From positions 1,798,001 to 1,862,000 of the forward strand of contig OY730175.1 of assembly GCA_963422465.1 (NCBI GenBank): DNA of 64,000 nt, given 5' to 3'. A program made the position numbers and the translations under genes. Positions 9,988-21,191 of the stretch are shown piece by piece (position 1 is the first letter of the stretch; each line of letters begins with the position of its first letter). A model generated the notes under the pieces. The model was not told where the DNA came from, made no database searches, and saw only the letters and a list, made by a program, of their open reading frames with translations. The stretch comes from Lichina pygmaea (taxonomy: Eukaryota; Ascomycota; Lichinomycetes; Lichinales; Lichinaceae).

Positions 9988-10002
9988 TGAGGGTCTTCAA
10001 AG

Positions 10003-10648
10003 TGTTGCAGTCTGTACTGTACTGTCCTATCCGAGTATAGGATTAGGGTGAGAGGTGGAAGGCAGGTTGGTTCTCGCAGGAGAGGAGTGTCAAAGAGCGC
10101 AAAGGGGTTTGGTGGAACGTGGTGGTGGTGACACCTGATCAACAGCTTCGTACAAAAGGATTGTATTGAAGTAGATCTAGTTGTCTGGATCACAACATGA
10201 GTTGAAGATGATTGTTCCATAAGGGAACTATCACCAGACTATATAGTGCCCAGTTTGTGAGCACAGTGAGCTCTGCTCACTTTGCTCACAGTTCATGCAC
10301 ACTGCGGTGAGCTGGGTGAGCTCTGCTCACTTTGCTCACTTGTTCATGCACACTGTGGTGAGCTGGGTGAGCTCTGCTCACTTTGCTCACTTGTTCATGC
10401 ACACTGCAGTGAGCTGGGTGAGCTCTGCTCACTTTGCTCACTTTTCATGCACGCTGCAGTGAGCTGGGTGAGCTCTGCTCACTTTGCTCACTTGTTCGTG
10501 CATATGCATGCTGTGGTGAGCACCCCCTGGTTTGTCTTGCCAGTCACATGACTGGTTCCCGTGTCACGCTGCCTGGTACTTCTGTCCAGTATCCTGTCTG
10601 CTGCTTTCTGTGAGTATATAAAAACTGTGTTCCTCCTGGGTCGTAACA
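10003..10648 (-). repeat. 5' LTR of A1
   Basis: A 646-bp LTR bounded by TGTT and AACA. It contains the palindrome ACTATATAGT (10238-10247), a possible TATA for gag-pol; the 51-bp array (about 10255-10500); and a TATA-like ATATAAAA facing the other way near 10616. The outer edge at 10648 abuts T-LINE sequence beginning CACAT. Confidence 0.9.
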
Positions 10649-10947
10649 CACATCCACCAGTTGCAAGGCTGGCTTCGGGCTGTAGCGTACACGGTAGACA
10701 TCCGTCAGGTGGTTTTCATAACCAGTTTGGTCGAAGTCCTCTGTTCTGCTGATGTCACTTCACAGGGGTGTCCAGGGTGCCTGCACAACACCTCCGGTGG
10801 CCCATCACTCCACGGGCACCAGCAGCTTGACTGGTGACTCAATTAGCTCTCGGTGCAGCGACTACAAGCAGCTTGGGAGACTGCCTGCCATCGCTGCCCC
10901 GAGGTTCCCAGCCTGCACCGCGTGGAGGTTTGAGTCTTCGCAGGCCA
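10649..10947 (-). mobile_element. Tad1-like LINE T1, 5' end fragment
   Basis: About 300 bp matching 37303-37600 at roughly nine in ten positions by eye. There it forms the extreme 5' end of a T element. Both copies end at the same base (CAGGCC on the + strand), so this is probably the true 5' terminus of family T. A1 inserted into it; the remainder lies left of the window. The following 40 bp (10948-10987) match nothing else that I recognise. Confidence 0.7.
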
Positions 10948-11099
10948 TGATGGAATATACATATCCAAAAGGTCAACCCTGAACAAGATGATTGCAACCA
11001 AGATCTGTGGGAATGATGCCTCACCACATGATGCAAACAACACATGGTAGAGTGTCAGGCCCAGGGCCTAGGCAGCTCAAAAAACTAGCAGTACTCTCC

Positions 11100-13050
11100 A
11101 AAACTAGGGTTGGAAAAGCAGGCAAGACAACACCCTGGGAGGAAGAAGTCAAGCCAAGCCTTGATGTGACAGCCTGCAGCCTGCACTTTCACATCAAGAT
11201 CAGAGTCAATGGGTGGTTGGCTAAGGCTATGATCAACTCTGGTGTGACTGGCAACTTCATGTCAGAAAGCTTTGCCAGAAGAAACAAGGTTCCAGTCCAA
11301 GGCAAGAAAAACCTCTACCAGTTGACAGTGGTGGACAGAACACCACTCTCCAAAGACAAGAGACAAGTGACAAAGAAGACCAAGAGTCTGAGACTGAGTG
11401 TCCATGGCATGATGATCAGAACAGAGAAATTCAACTTGGTCTGAATACCACACAAAGTTATATTGGGACTTCTGTGGTTAGAAAAACAAAACCCAAGGAT
11501 TGACTGGAGAACAAGGTAACTAGTCTTTCCGGACAGAACACTGGTCACATCAGAACCAGGGGTGATAATTAAAGAAATCTCACTGACATGTTGGAAGAAA
11601 TACCACCGCCACAGGCAGGCCTGTGTGGCCTGGATGAAACCCCGAACACAACAACTTTGCACCACGCAAGACACCGTGGGCGAGACTCAGGCACCGCAGT
11701 TGCCAAGTGAGTATAAAGAATACCAGGAGATATTCGAAGAAACAGTGATCACGACGCTACCAGAACATCAGGAGTGGGACCACAAGATTCCGCTGGAAGA
11801 CAGAAAAAAACCCACACACAGCCCTATCTACACTCTGTCAGCAAAAGAGCTTGAGGCCCCGAGAGACTACCTGGACAAGAACCTAGCGAAAGGGTTCATA
11901 AGACCTTCAACATCACTGGCTGGATACCCGATATTGTTTGTGCCAAAGAAAGATGGCAAACTTCAAATGTGTGTTGATTATCAGCAGCTAAATACAATCA
12001 CAGTGAAAAACCACTACCCACTGCTATTGATATCAGAAATCCAAGACTGGATCCAAGAAGCCAAATAGTTTACCAAGTTTGATATTCAAGGTGCTTTCAA
12101 CCTGGTTAGGATGAAAGATGGCGAGGAATAGAAGACAGTCTTTCGTACAAGGTACAGACACTACAAGTATACTGTGATACTATTCAGCCTTACAAATGCA
12201 CTGGCAACATTCCAATCACTTATTAACACTGTCCTCCAACAATACCTGGACATATTTGTCACCACTTATATTGACGATGTCTTGGTATACACCAATGGAA
12301 CCTTGGAGAAGTATAAACAGCATGTCAAAACAATCCTACATGCACTCCAGAAAGCAGGCATGAGGTTACACCTTGATAAAAGTGTTTTCCACACGAAAGA
12401 AGTAGAATATTTGGGGTTGATCCTAACAACAGAAGGAATCTGAATAGACAACACAAAAACTATAGTAGTGCAAGACTGGCCAACACCCAAAAACCTCAGA
12501 GAAGTACAATCCTTTCTGGGATTTGCAAACTTCTACTGACAATTCATCAAGGACTACTCAAGAACAGCAGCAGCCTTAACAGAATTAACCAGAAAGAAGG
12601 AATCTTTCAGGTGGGGGGAGAGCCAACAAGCAGTCTTCCAGGAGTTGAAGAATAAATTCATCTCCACACCTATTTTGACATTATTTGACTCCGAGAAAAG
12701 GATTATTTTGGAGACTGATGTCTCAGACCAAGTATTGAGATCCTGCTTGTGTCAACCAGACACTGAGAATCACTTACACCCTGTCGCATATCAATCAAGA
12801 AAGTTCTCTGGCCCAGAACTGAGGTATGATGTTCATGACAAAAAGCTGTTAGCAATTGTCAACATATTCCAAGAATAGAGGCCTTACTTGGAGGGGGTAA
12901 AATACACAGTAGACATGTACTCAGACCACAAGAACTTAGCTTACTTCACAACAACAAAGAAGCTAAACTGACAACAAGTTCGATGGGCAGAGCTGTTAGT
13001 ATTATACAACTTTCAAATCCTCTACTGGAAGAGCACTGAAAATACTCAAG
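11100..13050 (+). pseudogene. Protease, RT and RNase H region of C1 (fossil)
   Basis: Protease with a degenerate active-site block near 11240 (C2 carries INSGATGNFISESFA there). RT with [38 protein letters not shown] and TYIDDVLVY. Then the RNase H block with TDVSDQVLRSCLCQP and HPVAYQSRKFSG. The sequence parallels C2 (56713-58760) throughout. Broken in many places. Confidence 0.88.
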
Positions 13051-13200
13051 TGGACACACTCAGCAGGCAACCAGACCTGATGGACAAGAAAACAACAGAG
13101 GAACACCCAATCCTAGCAACAAGGACAAACCCTGGTCTATGCCTAACCCCAACTGGCAACAACTGAAACAAAGAGTCCACTCCTTACCCTTGGCCACAAG

Positions 13201-14520
13201 GTGGCAAACAAAAAGGAAATTATGCCAGAAAGAGTACAAGAGGAGGTGATCTGGAGGCACCACAACAGGCCTTTGCACAGACACCCCGGACAAGATAAAA
13301 CCTTGGAGAAAATCCAAAGGAACTACCACTTCAACAGAATGAAGTGTAAGGTGACAGAGTTCATCCGCAAATGCAAACAGTGTGCGAAGAACAAACTATC
13401 AAGACATAAGCCCTACGGGCAGGCGCAGCAAATAGACCTACCCGAGGCACCATAGGAAACTATCATGATGGATTTTGTGGTCAAGTTGCCAAAGTCAACA
13501 GACCCAGTAACAAAGGTGGTATACAATAGCATTTTGGTGGTTGTTGACAAGCTCACCAAATACACCCACCTGGTCTTGTGGAAAGAATCAGGAACCGCAA
13601 ACAAACTTGCGAGTGTCTTACTCAAAGAGTTGGTAAGCCACTGAGGGCTACCAAAAACAATCATCTCAGATCAAAACAAACTCTTCACCTTGAAATTCTA
13701 GAACACATGGACAAGGCAACTTGGCATTGACACAAGGATGTCAACAGCCTACCATCCACAAACTGACAGACAAACTGAGCAGACAAACCAGACAATGGAG
13801 CAGTATCTACAACACTACATCAACCACCAGCAGGATAACTGGGTGGAACTGCTACCAATAGCCCAGTTTGTGTACAACAACCAGCAATACAGCGTGACAG
13901 GGATGACACTGTTCTTCGCAAACTATGGAAGAAACCCCTGATGGCAGGCAATAGCAGGAGGCAATATTGTTGATGTTAACAAACTCACTGCTATGCACAA
14001 GAAGATGAAAACAACAATTGACTGTGCCCAGAACACCACCACCCACTGACTACATGACAAAAGGTTGAAGGGACCAACCTTGGAAAGGGGGGATAAAGTC
14101 TACCTATCAACAAAAAACCTGTGCTTGAAGTGACCAAGCAAAAAGCTGGACCATGTACAAATCAGACTATTTGAAATTGAGAAGCACACTGGGGAGGTCA
14201 ACTATTGACTGAGACTACCACGAAAAGTAAGGATACACTGAGTATTCCATGTCTCACTGCTTAAACCAGCACCCAGCGACACAGAGATTAAGACAGAATG
14301 GAACTTCAAGGACAACAAAGAAGAGTACGATGTCAAAAGGATCCTGGACAGTCAAAGAAACAGACAGAAAACTGAGTACCTGGTGAAGTGGTTAGAGTTT
14401 GACAAAGAAGAGAATTTGTGGGAACCAACTGAGAACTTCAGCCCTGTGATAAACCAGAAGCTGGTGGATTACCACCAAGCAAACCTGCAGCGACCAGGTC
14501 TGACAGGGACAATAGCTTGA
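13201..14520 (+). pseudogene. Integrase and chromodomain region of C1 (fossil)
   Basis: HHCC-type region (HHNRPLHRHPGQDKTLEKI and CKQCAKNK), integrase core (DFVVKLPKSTD and the TAYHPQTDRQTEQTNQ block), then a chromodomain (EYLVKW..FDKEENLWEPTENF) ending near 14520. This is the same order as in C2. Its 3' end overlaps the antisense frame tail to tail. Broken in several places. Confidence 0.87.
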
Positions 14521-14930
14521 GAGAAGCCAAAGTCTCTGAAGAGAAGATGTTCTCAAAGGATGGTGGAGTGGCAGCCTGACCAGCCTCCTGTTCACAAATA
14601 ACACAGAGGGCCTCTTGTTCCTGAGCATCAAGGGACTCTTGATCCTTGATAGCTGACAGCTCATGACAGATGGCATCAGCCTTCTTCTGTGAGAGATGAC
14701 CCAGCTGCCAGCAGAGGCAGATCTGCCGGGGAAGCAATTTTGACAATTGGTTGTCAGTCTCTCGCAGCTGAGCCTTGAGCTGCTCACACTCAAGTTCCAT
14801 CTTCTTCTATTCTGATTCTGAGAGATGAAGGTTGCAGTGATGACCCTTCTCGACACACCGACAACAAAAAGACAATGTGGAACTCACGACACACTTAGTG
14901 TGGTCACAACAACAAGTACTGCATGCGATT
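14438..14930 (-). pseudogene. Antisense Zn2Cys6-like and coiled-coil frame of C1 (fossil)
   Basis: On the strand opposite C1 gag-pol, in the same position as in C2. Codons from 14923 down to 14834 give six cysteines with spacing CX2CX6CX8CX2CX6C, identical to C2, even though C1 is much more decayed. A charged heptad-like region follows (ELECEQLKAQLRETDNQLSK). The frame is broken in this copy. Confidence 0.65.
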
Positions 14931-15072
14931 TTCAATTCCTTGCCTATTTTGCCAATGTGACAAGAAAGAGAACTGTGATGACAAGTTCAAGTTGTCTGAT
15001 CTTGGTTCATGACAAAAGAGAAGTAGGAAGAAAAAAGGATCTGGGGACAGAACTCTTGGAGAGAGAGGATAG

Positions 15073-15532
15073 TGTTAAGGCCTAGGCTGGAACAGCCTAG
15101 GTAAGTGAGGGAGAAGTGTTAGTTATACAGAATAACATCCGACCAGTCTGGTGGACAAGCAAGAGCTAAGTGAGGAGCTTGTCCGGTGGACAAGCAGGAG
15201 CTAAGCAAGGAGCTTGTCTGGTGGACAAGCAGGAGCTAAGCGAGAAGCTCATCTGGTGGACAAGCAGGAGCTAAGCAAGGAGCTCGTCCACGCAAAAGGA
15301 CAATACCCCTCGGAGGAGACCCCCCCCCTTGGGCATCTGCATAAAGACCCCCCAAAGGGCCCGGAGAGATTAGCTCTCCAGGCTGAACACACATGCACAC
15401 ATCGTACTGAGACAATAGCACAGAGAGAGTTACTTATCTGTCTATTCCTCTACTGAGTCCCTGTCTAGAATCCGCCCTGCGAAGCAACAAGACTGTACTG
15501 GCTTCTGTGTGAACCCGGCCTGGTCTTTAACA
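15073..15532 (+). repeat. 3' LTR of C1
   Basis: A 460-bp LTR from TGTTAAGG to TTAACA, preceded by a purine run (GGAGAGAGAGGATAG). It contains a 35-bp tandem array at about 15150-15300 whose units pair GGACAAGC with GCTTGTCC, and a TATA-like GCATAAAG near 15338. It matches the C2 LTRs. The five bases after it are CCAGA. Confidence 0.9.
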
Positions 15533-15537
15533 CCAGA

Positions 15538-16443
15538 AAGATATCAGAGCAGTCAGAAAGCTCCCTTCTGGTGATATTATCATCTCTCTAGAATCTCCCT
15601 CAGCCAAGACCCAACTAGAACAGAACAAAGACTGGATCTCTGCAGTGTTCTCTGAAGAAGCTAAGATCTCTTCTAGAATCTTCCCAGTCATGGTTCATGG
15701 AGTTCAAACAAAGGACTTTAACCCAGATAACCTGGAAGAGACAACTAAGACTATCTTCAGACAAAACCCTAGTATGGAAAACCAGGTCAAAATCCTGAGA
15801 ACCTACTGGACCAGAAAGTCCAAACTTCTCAAGAAATCTGTGACATCTCTGCACATAGATCTTGCAACACCTGAGCAAGCTAATCTACTAATCAAGAGAG
15901 GAGTTGTACTTGGCCACATGATCCATGAAGTAGAGCCAGCACTTCTGGATACATCAGTGGTCTAATGCTACAAATGCTCAAAGTTTGGACACCAGGCAAG
16001 AACCTGCCAAGCTCAAGCACAGTGCCTGGCATGTGGAGGAAAACATGCCAGAAGAGACTGCCTAATTCCTCAAGAAAAGCTAGTTCCCAAATGTGCTAGC
16101 TGTGGAGGGAAGCACTCTGCTTGGGAAAAAGTCTGCCCTAAAAAGCAGGAAGCTACACAGAAAGCTAGAGAATTCTGGCTCACCAGACCTGGAAGATACA
16201 CCACTCCAGAAAACATCTCTTCCACTTTTGTCTTCTCTCCAAGCCAGACCACCAATACTGGAAGTGGCCCTAATCTATCTGATAGAGAGGATGGGAAGAA
16301 AAGAAAACAGGGAGAGCTGGTGAGAACTAGATCAAGTGCAAGACTTAGCTGAAGCAACCTCTCTGCAAAACCTGAAGACTACCACTAATCTTCCAAAACA
16401 AAACTTTTTTGAGATACTTGTGGATTCTAACCCAGAGGTTTGA
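15538..16443 (+). pseudogene. LINE L ORF1 remnant (L3)
   Basis: Equivalent to the second half of L2 ORF1. It shows the conserved block around VMVHGVQTKDFNPDN and then three zinc knuckles: CYKCSKFGHQARTC, CLACGGKHARRDC and CASCGGKHSAWEKVC (15967-16140). ORF1 of such LINEs is an RNA-binding protein. At least one stop precedes the knuckles in this copy. The ORF1/ORF2 junction reads TGATG at 16441-16445, a stop overlapping the next start. Confidence 0.8.
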
Positions 16444-19400
16444 TGAGTACACCAACTCTCAACCTTCTCCAGTATAATGTGCAGAAAAGCCAGACATGTC
16501 AAGATCTTCTACTAGCTAACCCCAGACTCCAGGAAGTGGATCTGATTGCACTTCAAGAACTATGGAGAAATCTATACCAGGAAACAAGTACCTCAACAGT
16601 CTTCTCAGCCTTCTACCCTCTTCAAGACCAAGTGTTAGGGAGAACTCTGGTTCTAATCAACAGAAGAATACAGAGGTCAGCTATAACCCCTGTGTTCTGA
16701 AGCAAAGATTTAACATCATTGGAGATAAGAGTGCAAGCAAAAGTGTTCTGGGTACATAACCTGTACTTCACACCTACAAACCAGGAAAACTACAGAGTAT
16801 CAGCAGAAGCTCTACTGGATGTACTGGCCCAGGCACTAGAGAAAGAAGGAGAACATATTCTTCTGACTGACTCAAACCTCCACCACCTATCCTGGTCAAA
16901 ATCCTCCTAACTCTACTCTGAACTAGCTACTAAGTTCAAAGAACTCACAGATGATCAAGGACTAGAGCTGGCAATAGCACCTTTCACACCAACAAGAGCA
17001 AGAACACTGGCAGAGCCTCTCTCCTCTGCTATTGACTTATCTTTTATTTCTATGTCACTTCTTAATTTCTTTATTTCTTCCCAGATTAACCTAGACTTCC
17101 ACACAGGTTCAGACCACAGACCAGTTCAGAGAATCCTAAGTCTGGAAACACCAAAGAAAGCCAGAACCCACCAAAGAAACTGGAGAACACTAGATCTGGA
17201 CCAAGTCAAGAAAGAAGCTAAGAATCTTCCCCCTATTCCACCACTACTTAACAGAGAGGAAGTGGACAACTATCTGGAGAACCTGGACAAAGCTCTTCAA
17301 GAACTGGCTGACAAGACAACAAGAACTCTGAGAGACTCAAAGTACACTGTTCCCTGGTAGAACCAAGAGATTAAAGAGAAAATTAAAGAGGAAAGAAAAC
17401 TAAGAAGAAAAGTCTTCCAAAACCAAGAACCAGTCTACAAACTTGAAAAGGTAATAAAGAAGAAGAAACACCTGATCAAGAATGCTAAAAGAAAGATATT
17501 CAGAGAACAACTCCAGAACCTGGCTGAAACACAAAAGCACTGGAAAATAGCCAAGTGGGGTAAAGAAAAAGCTGGCAAACCACCAGAACTTCCAATTGTT
17601 CCAGAGCTCACAAAGCAAGATGGAGAAACTGCCAGAACTTTCACAGAAAAGGTAGAAGTATTCAAAACCCAGTTCTTCCCTCTACCTCTCCAGCCAGTAC
17701 CAGAATCCCAGGACCAGCCAGCCAACCACCAACAACACCAGCTATCTCAGGAAATCTCCAAAGAAGATATTCACAATATTCTGAAAAAGAAAAAATCTTT
17801 TACAGCTCCTGGGAAAGACACTCTACCCAATGGATTTCTAAAAGTATTAGGAAACTCTTTCAATAAAAAGATAGCCAAAGTTCTGGAAGCCTGCTGGAAG
17901 CTAGAATATTTCCCTGACAGATACAAAGCAGCCAGAACAATATACTTGAGAAAGCCTAGCAAAGGATCCTATTGCTATGCCAAAGCTTGGAGGCCAATAG
18001 CACTTCTCAACACAATTGGGAAGCTGATGGAAGCTCTGGCAGCCACAAAGCTAAGTGAACTGGCTGAGAAAGAGAACCTGCTACCAGAAATTCAGATAGG
18101 CTTCAGAAAAGGAAGATCAACTGAGTCTGCACTATTTCTACTCACTTCCCAAGTTGAAAAAGTCTGGAAGGAAGGAATGGTAGCCAGTCTTCTTTCTCTG
18201 GATATCTCAGAAGCTTATGATAGAGTTCTGCCAGAAATTCTCAAGAAAATCCTGGAGAGAAAAGGAATCCCCAGCTGGTTTGTTAACTGGATCTTTTCTT
18301 TCACTACCCAAAGAAAAACCTCTCTTGTTTTTGATGATTCAGAGTCTTCTTTGTTTCCAGTACACTGTGGAGTCTCTCAAGGTTCACCTCTCTCTCCTAT
18401 TTTATTTCTTTTCTATATTTCAGATCTTCATAATATTGTTCATACACCAGAGAAAGATGTATCAGCTCTGGGCTTTGCAGATGACACAAACTTTCTGGCA
18501 TTTTCTCCTTCTCTTAAAAGCAATCTCCTGAAGCTAAAGTCTACTCACTCCAAGTGTTTAGACTGGGCAAGAAAACATGGAATGAAGTTTGCACCTGAAA
18601 AGTATGAACTTCTCCATTTTTCTAGAAGAAGAACAGATAATCTTCAGCTCAGTCTAAGACTTGGAGAAGTGGTACTACAGCCTAAGGAAGAAGTGCGTAT
18701 TCTGGGACTACACTATGATTCCAAGCTTCTCTGGAAAAAACACCAGAAAATCATGTTACAGAAAGCTTCCAAGTTTTTCTCAGCACTTTCCAGAACTACT
18801 TTTTCTACATAGGGTCTACCTGTTCTCTCTGCTAGACTTGTCTACAGTGCAATACTGAGATCACTTCTCAGCTATGCAGTAGGAGTCTGGTTCAATCCCC
18901 ACAAAAAACCTTCTAATATTTCTTCTCTAAATCTTTTCCAGACTAAGTGTCTAAAAACTATAAGAGGTGTCTTCAAAGCTACTCCTACATTTCTTATTGA
19001 AGGAGAACTATTCCTACCAACTCTTGATCTTTATTTCAAATTCAGAACAGCAACTTTCCTACAATCTTTCTATTTTTCTAATACTTCTTCTAATCCTCTC
19101 TCCTCACTTCTCTATAAGCTCTTTTCCCAGATCACTGTTTTTGTTTCTACTCTGAGAACACCTCCAAAGTCTCTGTCTACTGTCACACCTAACTGGAAAG
19201 CAAGATGGCTAGAAGAACTAACCACTAACCAAGATTACTCTAAGAAACAATTTCAAGAAGTGTTTCAGAAAGAGTGGGAAGCCAGATGGCAGGCAAACAG
19301 ACAGAAGTGTTCTCCAGTCTGGGAGCTATTTTGCAGACTACCCCAAAGGAAAAATCTCAAAGGTTTCAAAGACTTGAGAAAAGCTGAAGCTAGTCTTTAC

Positions 19401-19703
19401 TTGCAGATTCTATCAGCAAGGATAGGACTAGCCAGCTTTCTTTTCAGAGCAAATGTTCCAGACTTCCAATCCCCTCTATGTTCCTGTGGTTTTGGAGAAG
19501 AGGCTGCTCAACATATCACTTTCTCTTGTAACAAGTTTCTTACTCAAAGACAGCAAGCCACTTTTCTTTCCTACAATTTCTCTACTTTACTTCAAAAGCC
19601 TAAAGTGCTTAAAGAATTTCTTCTCTGGTTTATGTCTTTAAAAAGACTAGACCAGTTTAACTTAGCACACCAACTCTTACCAGAAAACCTATCATCTCTG
19701 TGA
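16443..19703 (+). pseudogene. LINE L ORF2 remnant (L3)
   Basis: Starts with the ATG at 16443. N-terminal apurinic-like endonuclease: LNLLQYNVQKSQTC, DLIALQELW and the TDSNLHHLSW block. Then linker, RT (GFRKGRSTES, SLDISEAYDRV, GVSQGSPLSP, GFADDTN) and the C-terminal motif CSCGFGEEAAQHITFSC ending at 19703. Stops occur at several places, for example TAG where tryptophan is expected near 17358 and again near 18810, consistent with C to T and G to A decay. Non-functional. Confidence 0.85.
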
Positions 19704-19871
19704 TTTTATTTTCTCCAGACACTGCATATTCTCCCAGATAATTCCCTAGTCTTACCCAAGTCTCAGTTTTTATTCCTTCAAAGGTTTTCTGGGAAAAAAA
19801 AAGTATGTATCTAGAAGTTCTGCATGGCTCACCAGCCAAATCAGAGTAAGAATAAAATAAAAAAATAAAAA

Positions 19872-20086
19872 TCACCGGACTATATAGTGCTCAGTCTGTG
19901 AGCTCAGTGAGCTCTGCTCACTTTGCTCACTCTGCTCACGTATATGCGTGCTGCGGCGAGCAACCCCTGGTCAGTCTCGCCAGTCACGTGACTGCTTCCC
20001 GTGTTATGCTGCCTGGTACTTCCGTCCAGTATCCTGTCTGCTGCTTTCTGTGACTATAAAGACTGTGTTCCCCCTGGGTTGTAACA
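19872..20086 (-). repeat. A-family LTR fragment (A5)
   Basis: Begins at the middle of the family A LTR (CGGACTATATAGTGC) and ends at GTAACA (20081-20086). The bases beyond are gag-like sequence of family D, not a polypurine tract, so this edge is an outer element boundary. The repeat array is reduced to about one unit. It keeps the 10-bp palindrome GTCACGTGAC (19983-19992). The left part of the LTR is missing. Confidence 0.8.
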
Positions 20087-20576
20087 CTTCTCCAACCTGT
20101 GAGAAGATGTAGTGGAGTTGGGCTAACATGTCTGGGTACCAGGTTCTCTCCTGCCCAATCTTATCAGCCATCTCAATCTTCCAAACATCCAGAGAGGTCT
20201 TATCTGTCTGTGTGTCTTCTGTGAAAACAGGAGGATTTGGGAGCTTTGCCAGCTTAGGGAAGCTGGCTTGCTGAGTGGTGGTGGTGGTGGTGGCTAGCTG
20301 GGTCTGGAGAGTGTCTTGTTCCAGCTTGAAGACATCATATTCTGCCTTGTAGTAGCCAGCTTGCCTTATCACTTCTTGGTACTGCTGCTGGAGTGCAGCA
20401 AGTTGCTTGTTGACAAAGCCTAGCTCTGCCCACAAGGATTGGAGTTGTGTCTCCATATCTCTGCCCAGAGCCACTTTCTTGTTCTGATCTTGCTGGGTAA
20501 GTTCCAGCTCCTCCATGACCCACTGCAATTTGTCTTGCAGCACCATCATACACTCTTCCATATCAGTGCCTTCCAT
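20087..20576 (-). pseudogene. Gag remnant of Gypsy family D (fossil)
   Basis: Reads leftward from the Met at 20576. A Gln- and Glu-rich helical N-terminus with coiled-coil character precedes a capsid-like block (KLPNPPVFTEDTQTDKTSLD then VWKIEMADKIGQE) that resembles the start of fungal Tf1/sushi-type Gag. It is cut off by the A5 LTR. No other D part is visible in the window. Confidence 0.65.
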
Positions 20577-20600
20577 GTCTGCTGTCTGTTTGATGGGGGC

Positions 20601-20930
20601 TATCCAGCCAAGTGCTTGGGTCCTTGACTCGAGTCTGTGAGTGCAGCAGCTATCCAGCTAAGTATATCTGTCTGTTCTGTTTTGCTGTTCTATTCTGATG
20701 GTGAGACTATCCAGCCAAGCACTTGGGTCCTTGACTTAAGTCTGTGTGCATGGCAGCTATCCAGCTGAGCATGTCTGTCTGTTCTGTTTTGCTGTTCTAT
20801 TCTGATAGTGAGAGCTATCCAGCCAAGTGCTCAGGTTCTTGACTTGAGCCTGTGTACACAGCAGCTATCCAGATGAGTGTGTCTGTCTGTTCTGTTCTGC
20901 TGTTAGGCTATCCAGCTGAGAGAGAGCTTT
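20601..20930. repeat. 108-bp tandem repeat upstream of D gag
   Basis: Units starting TATCCAGCCA at 20601, 20708 and 20816 (period 107-108), with a partial fourth near 20907. Each unit also contains a second TATCCAG copy and a T/G-rich run. They lie just upstream of the D gag start in element orientation, so they may be the leader or part of an LTR. The remaining 20931-20977 shows nothing recognisable. Confidence 0.85.
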
Positions 20931-21191
20931 ACCTAATGTCAAGGGCTAGACATCAATAATAATCAATAGGTTCCTATTATTTTTTTGATTTGATTCTTAC
21001 ACTGATTTAGCTGTTAAGCCATGCAGAACTTCTTGAAGAATTTTTGTTTCTGGTAGACTTGACTTGGGGATCTCACACATTTACTGTACACCTTGTGGTT
21101 TGTAGTGTATGTACTGTGGGAAAACCCCAAACCCTGTAGAGAAAATAAGAAAACTACAGTAATAAGAGTTTTGTGGATCTTGACAGATATT

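Larger units (their letters stand above)
4306..10648 (-). mobile_element. Ty3/Gypsy chromodomain element A1 (fossil)
   Basis: Element of family A reading right to left: 5' LTR 10003-10648, gag, Cys/His-rich region, protease, RT, RNase H, integrase with chromodomain, an antisense frame, a polypurine tract next to 4661, and the 3' LTR (4306-4661 visible; the rest is split off by LINE L-a). All expected parts are present, but the coding region is broken at many points. Both LTRs carry the same number and spacing of 51-bp repeats, which supports them being a pair. The right flank starts CACAT inside a T-LINE 5' region; an uninterrupted version of that site is present near 37303. Confidence 0.92.
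10988..15532 (+). mobile_element. Ty3/Gypsy chromodomain element C1, 5'-truncated (fossil)
   Basis: Family C element on the + strand. It begins abruptly just before the protease (the equivalent point in C2 is near 58770), so its 5' LTR and gag are missing. Then come RT, RNase H, integrase, chromodomain, the antisense Zn-cluster frame, a polypurine tract before 15073, and the 3' LTR 15073-15532. It is broken at many points and looks clearly older than C2. Confidence 0.92.
15535..19871 (+). mobile_element. LINE copy L3, 5'-truncated in ORF1
   Basis: Family L element starting inside ORF1 and continuing through ORF2 and the 3' UTR to an A-rich (TAAAA)-type tail at about 19852-19871. It is more diverged from L2 than L-d is, and it carries several in-frame stops and shifts. 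Its left end abuts the C1 LTR plus CCAGA. Its right end abuts CACCGGA inside an A-type LTR, so a short degenerate duplication (CACCAGA/CACCGGA) is possible. Confidence 0.88.

Noticed and set aside
10293-10500. Regular repeats suggestive of a CRISPR array
   Set aside because: The units are directly adjacent tandem copies without unique spacers and lie inside an LTR of a eukaryotic retroelement.
10282-10551. Open frame with repeated His-Cys-Gly-Glu-Leu-Gly units on the + strand
   Set aside because: It is only the translation of the 51-bp array in the A1 LTR. The same applies to 62911-63210 in the A3 LTR.
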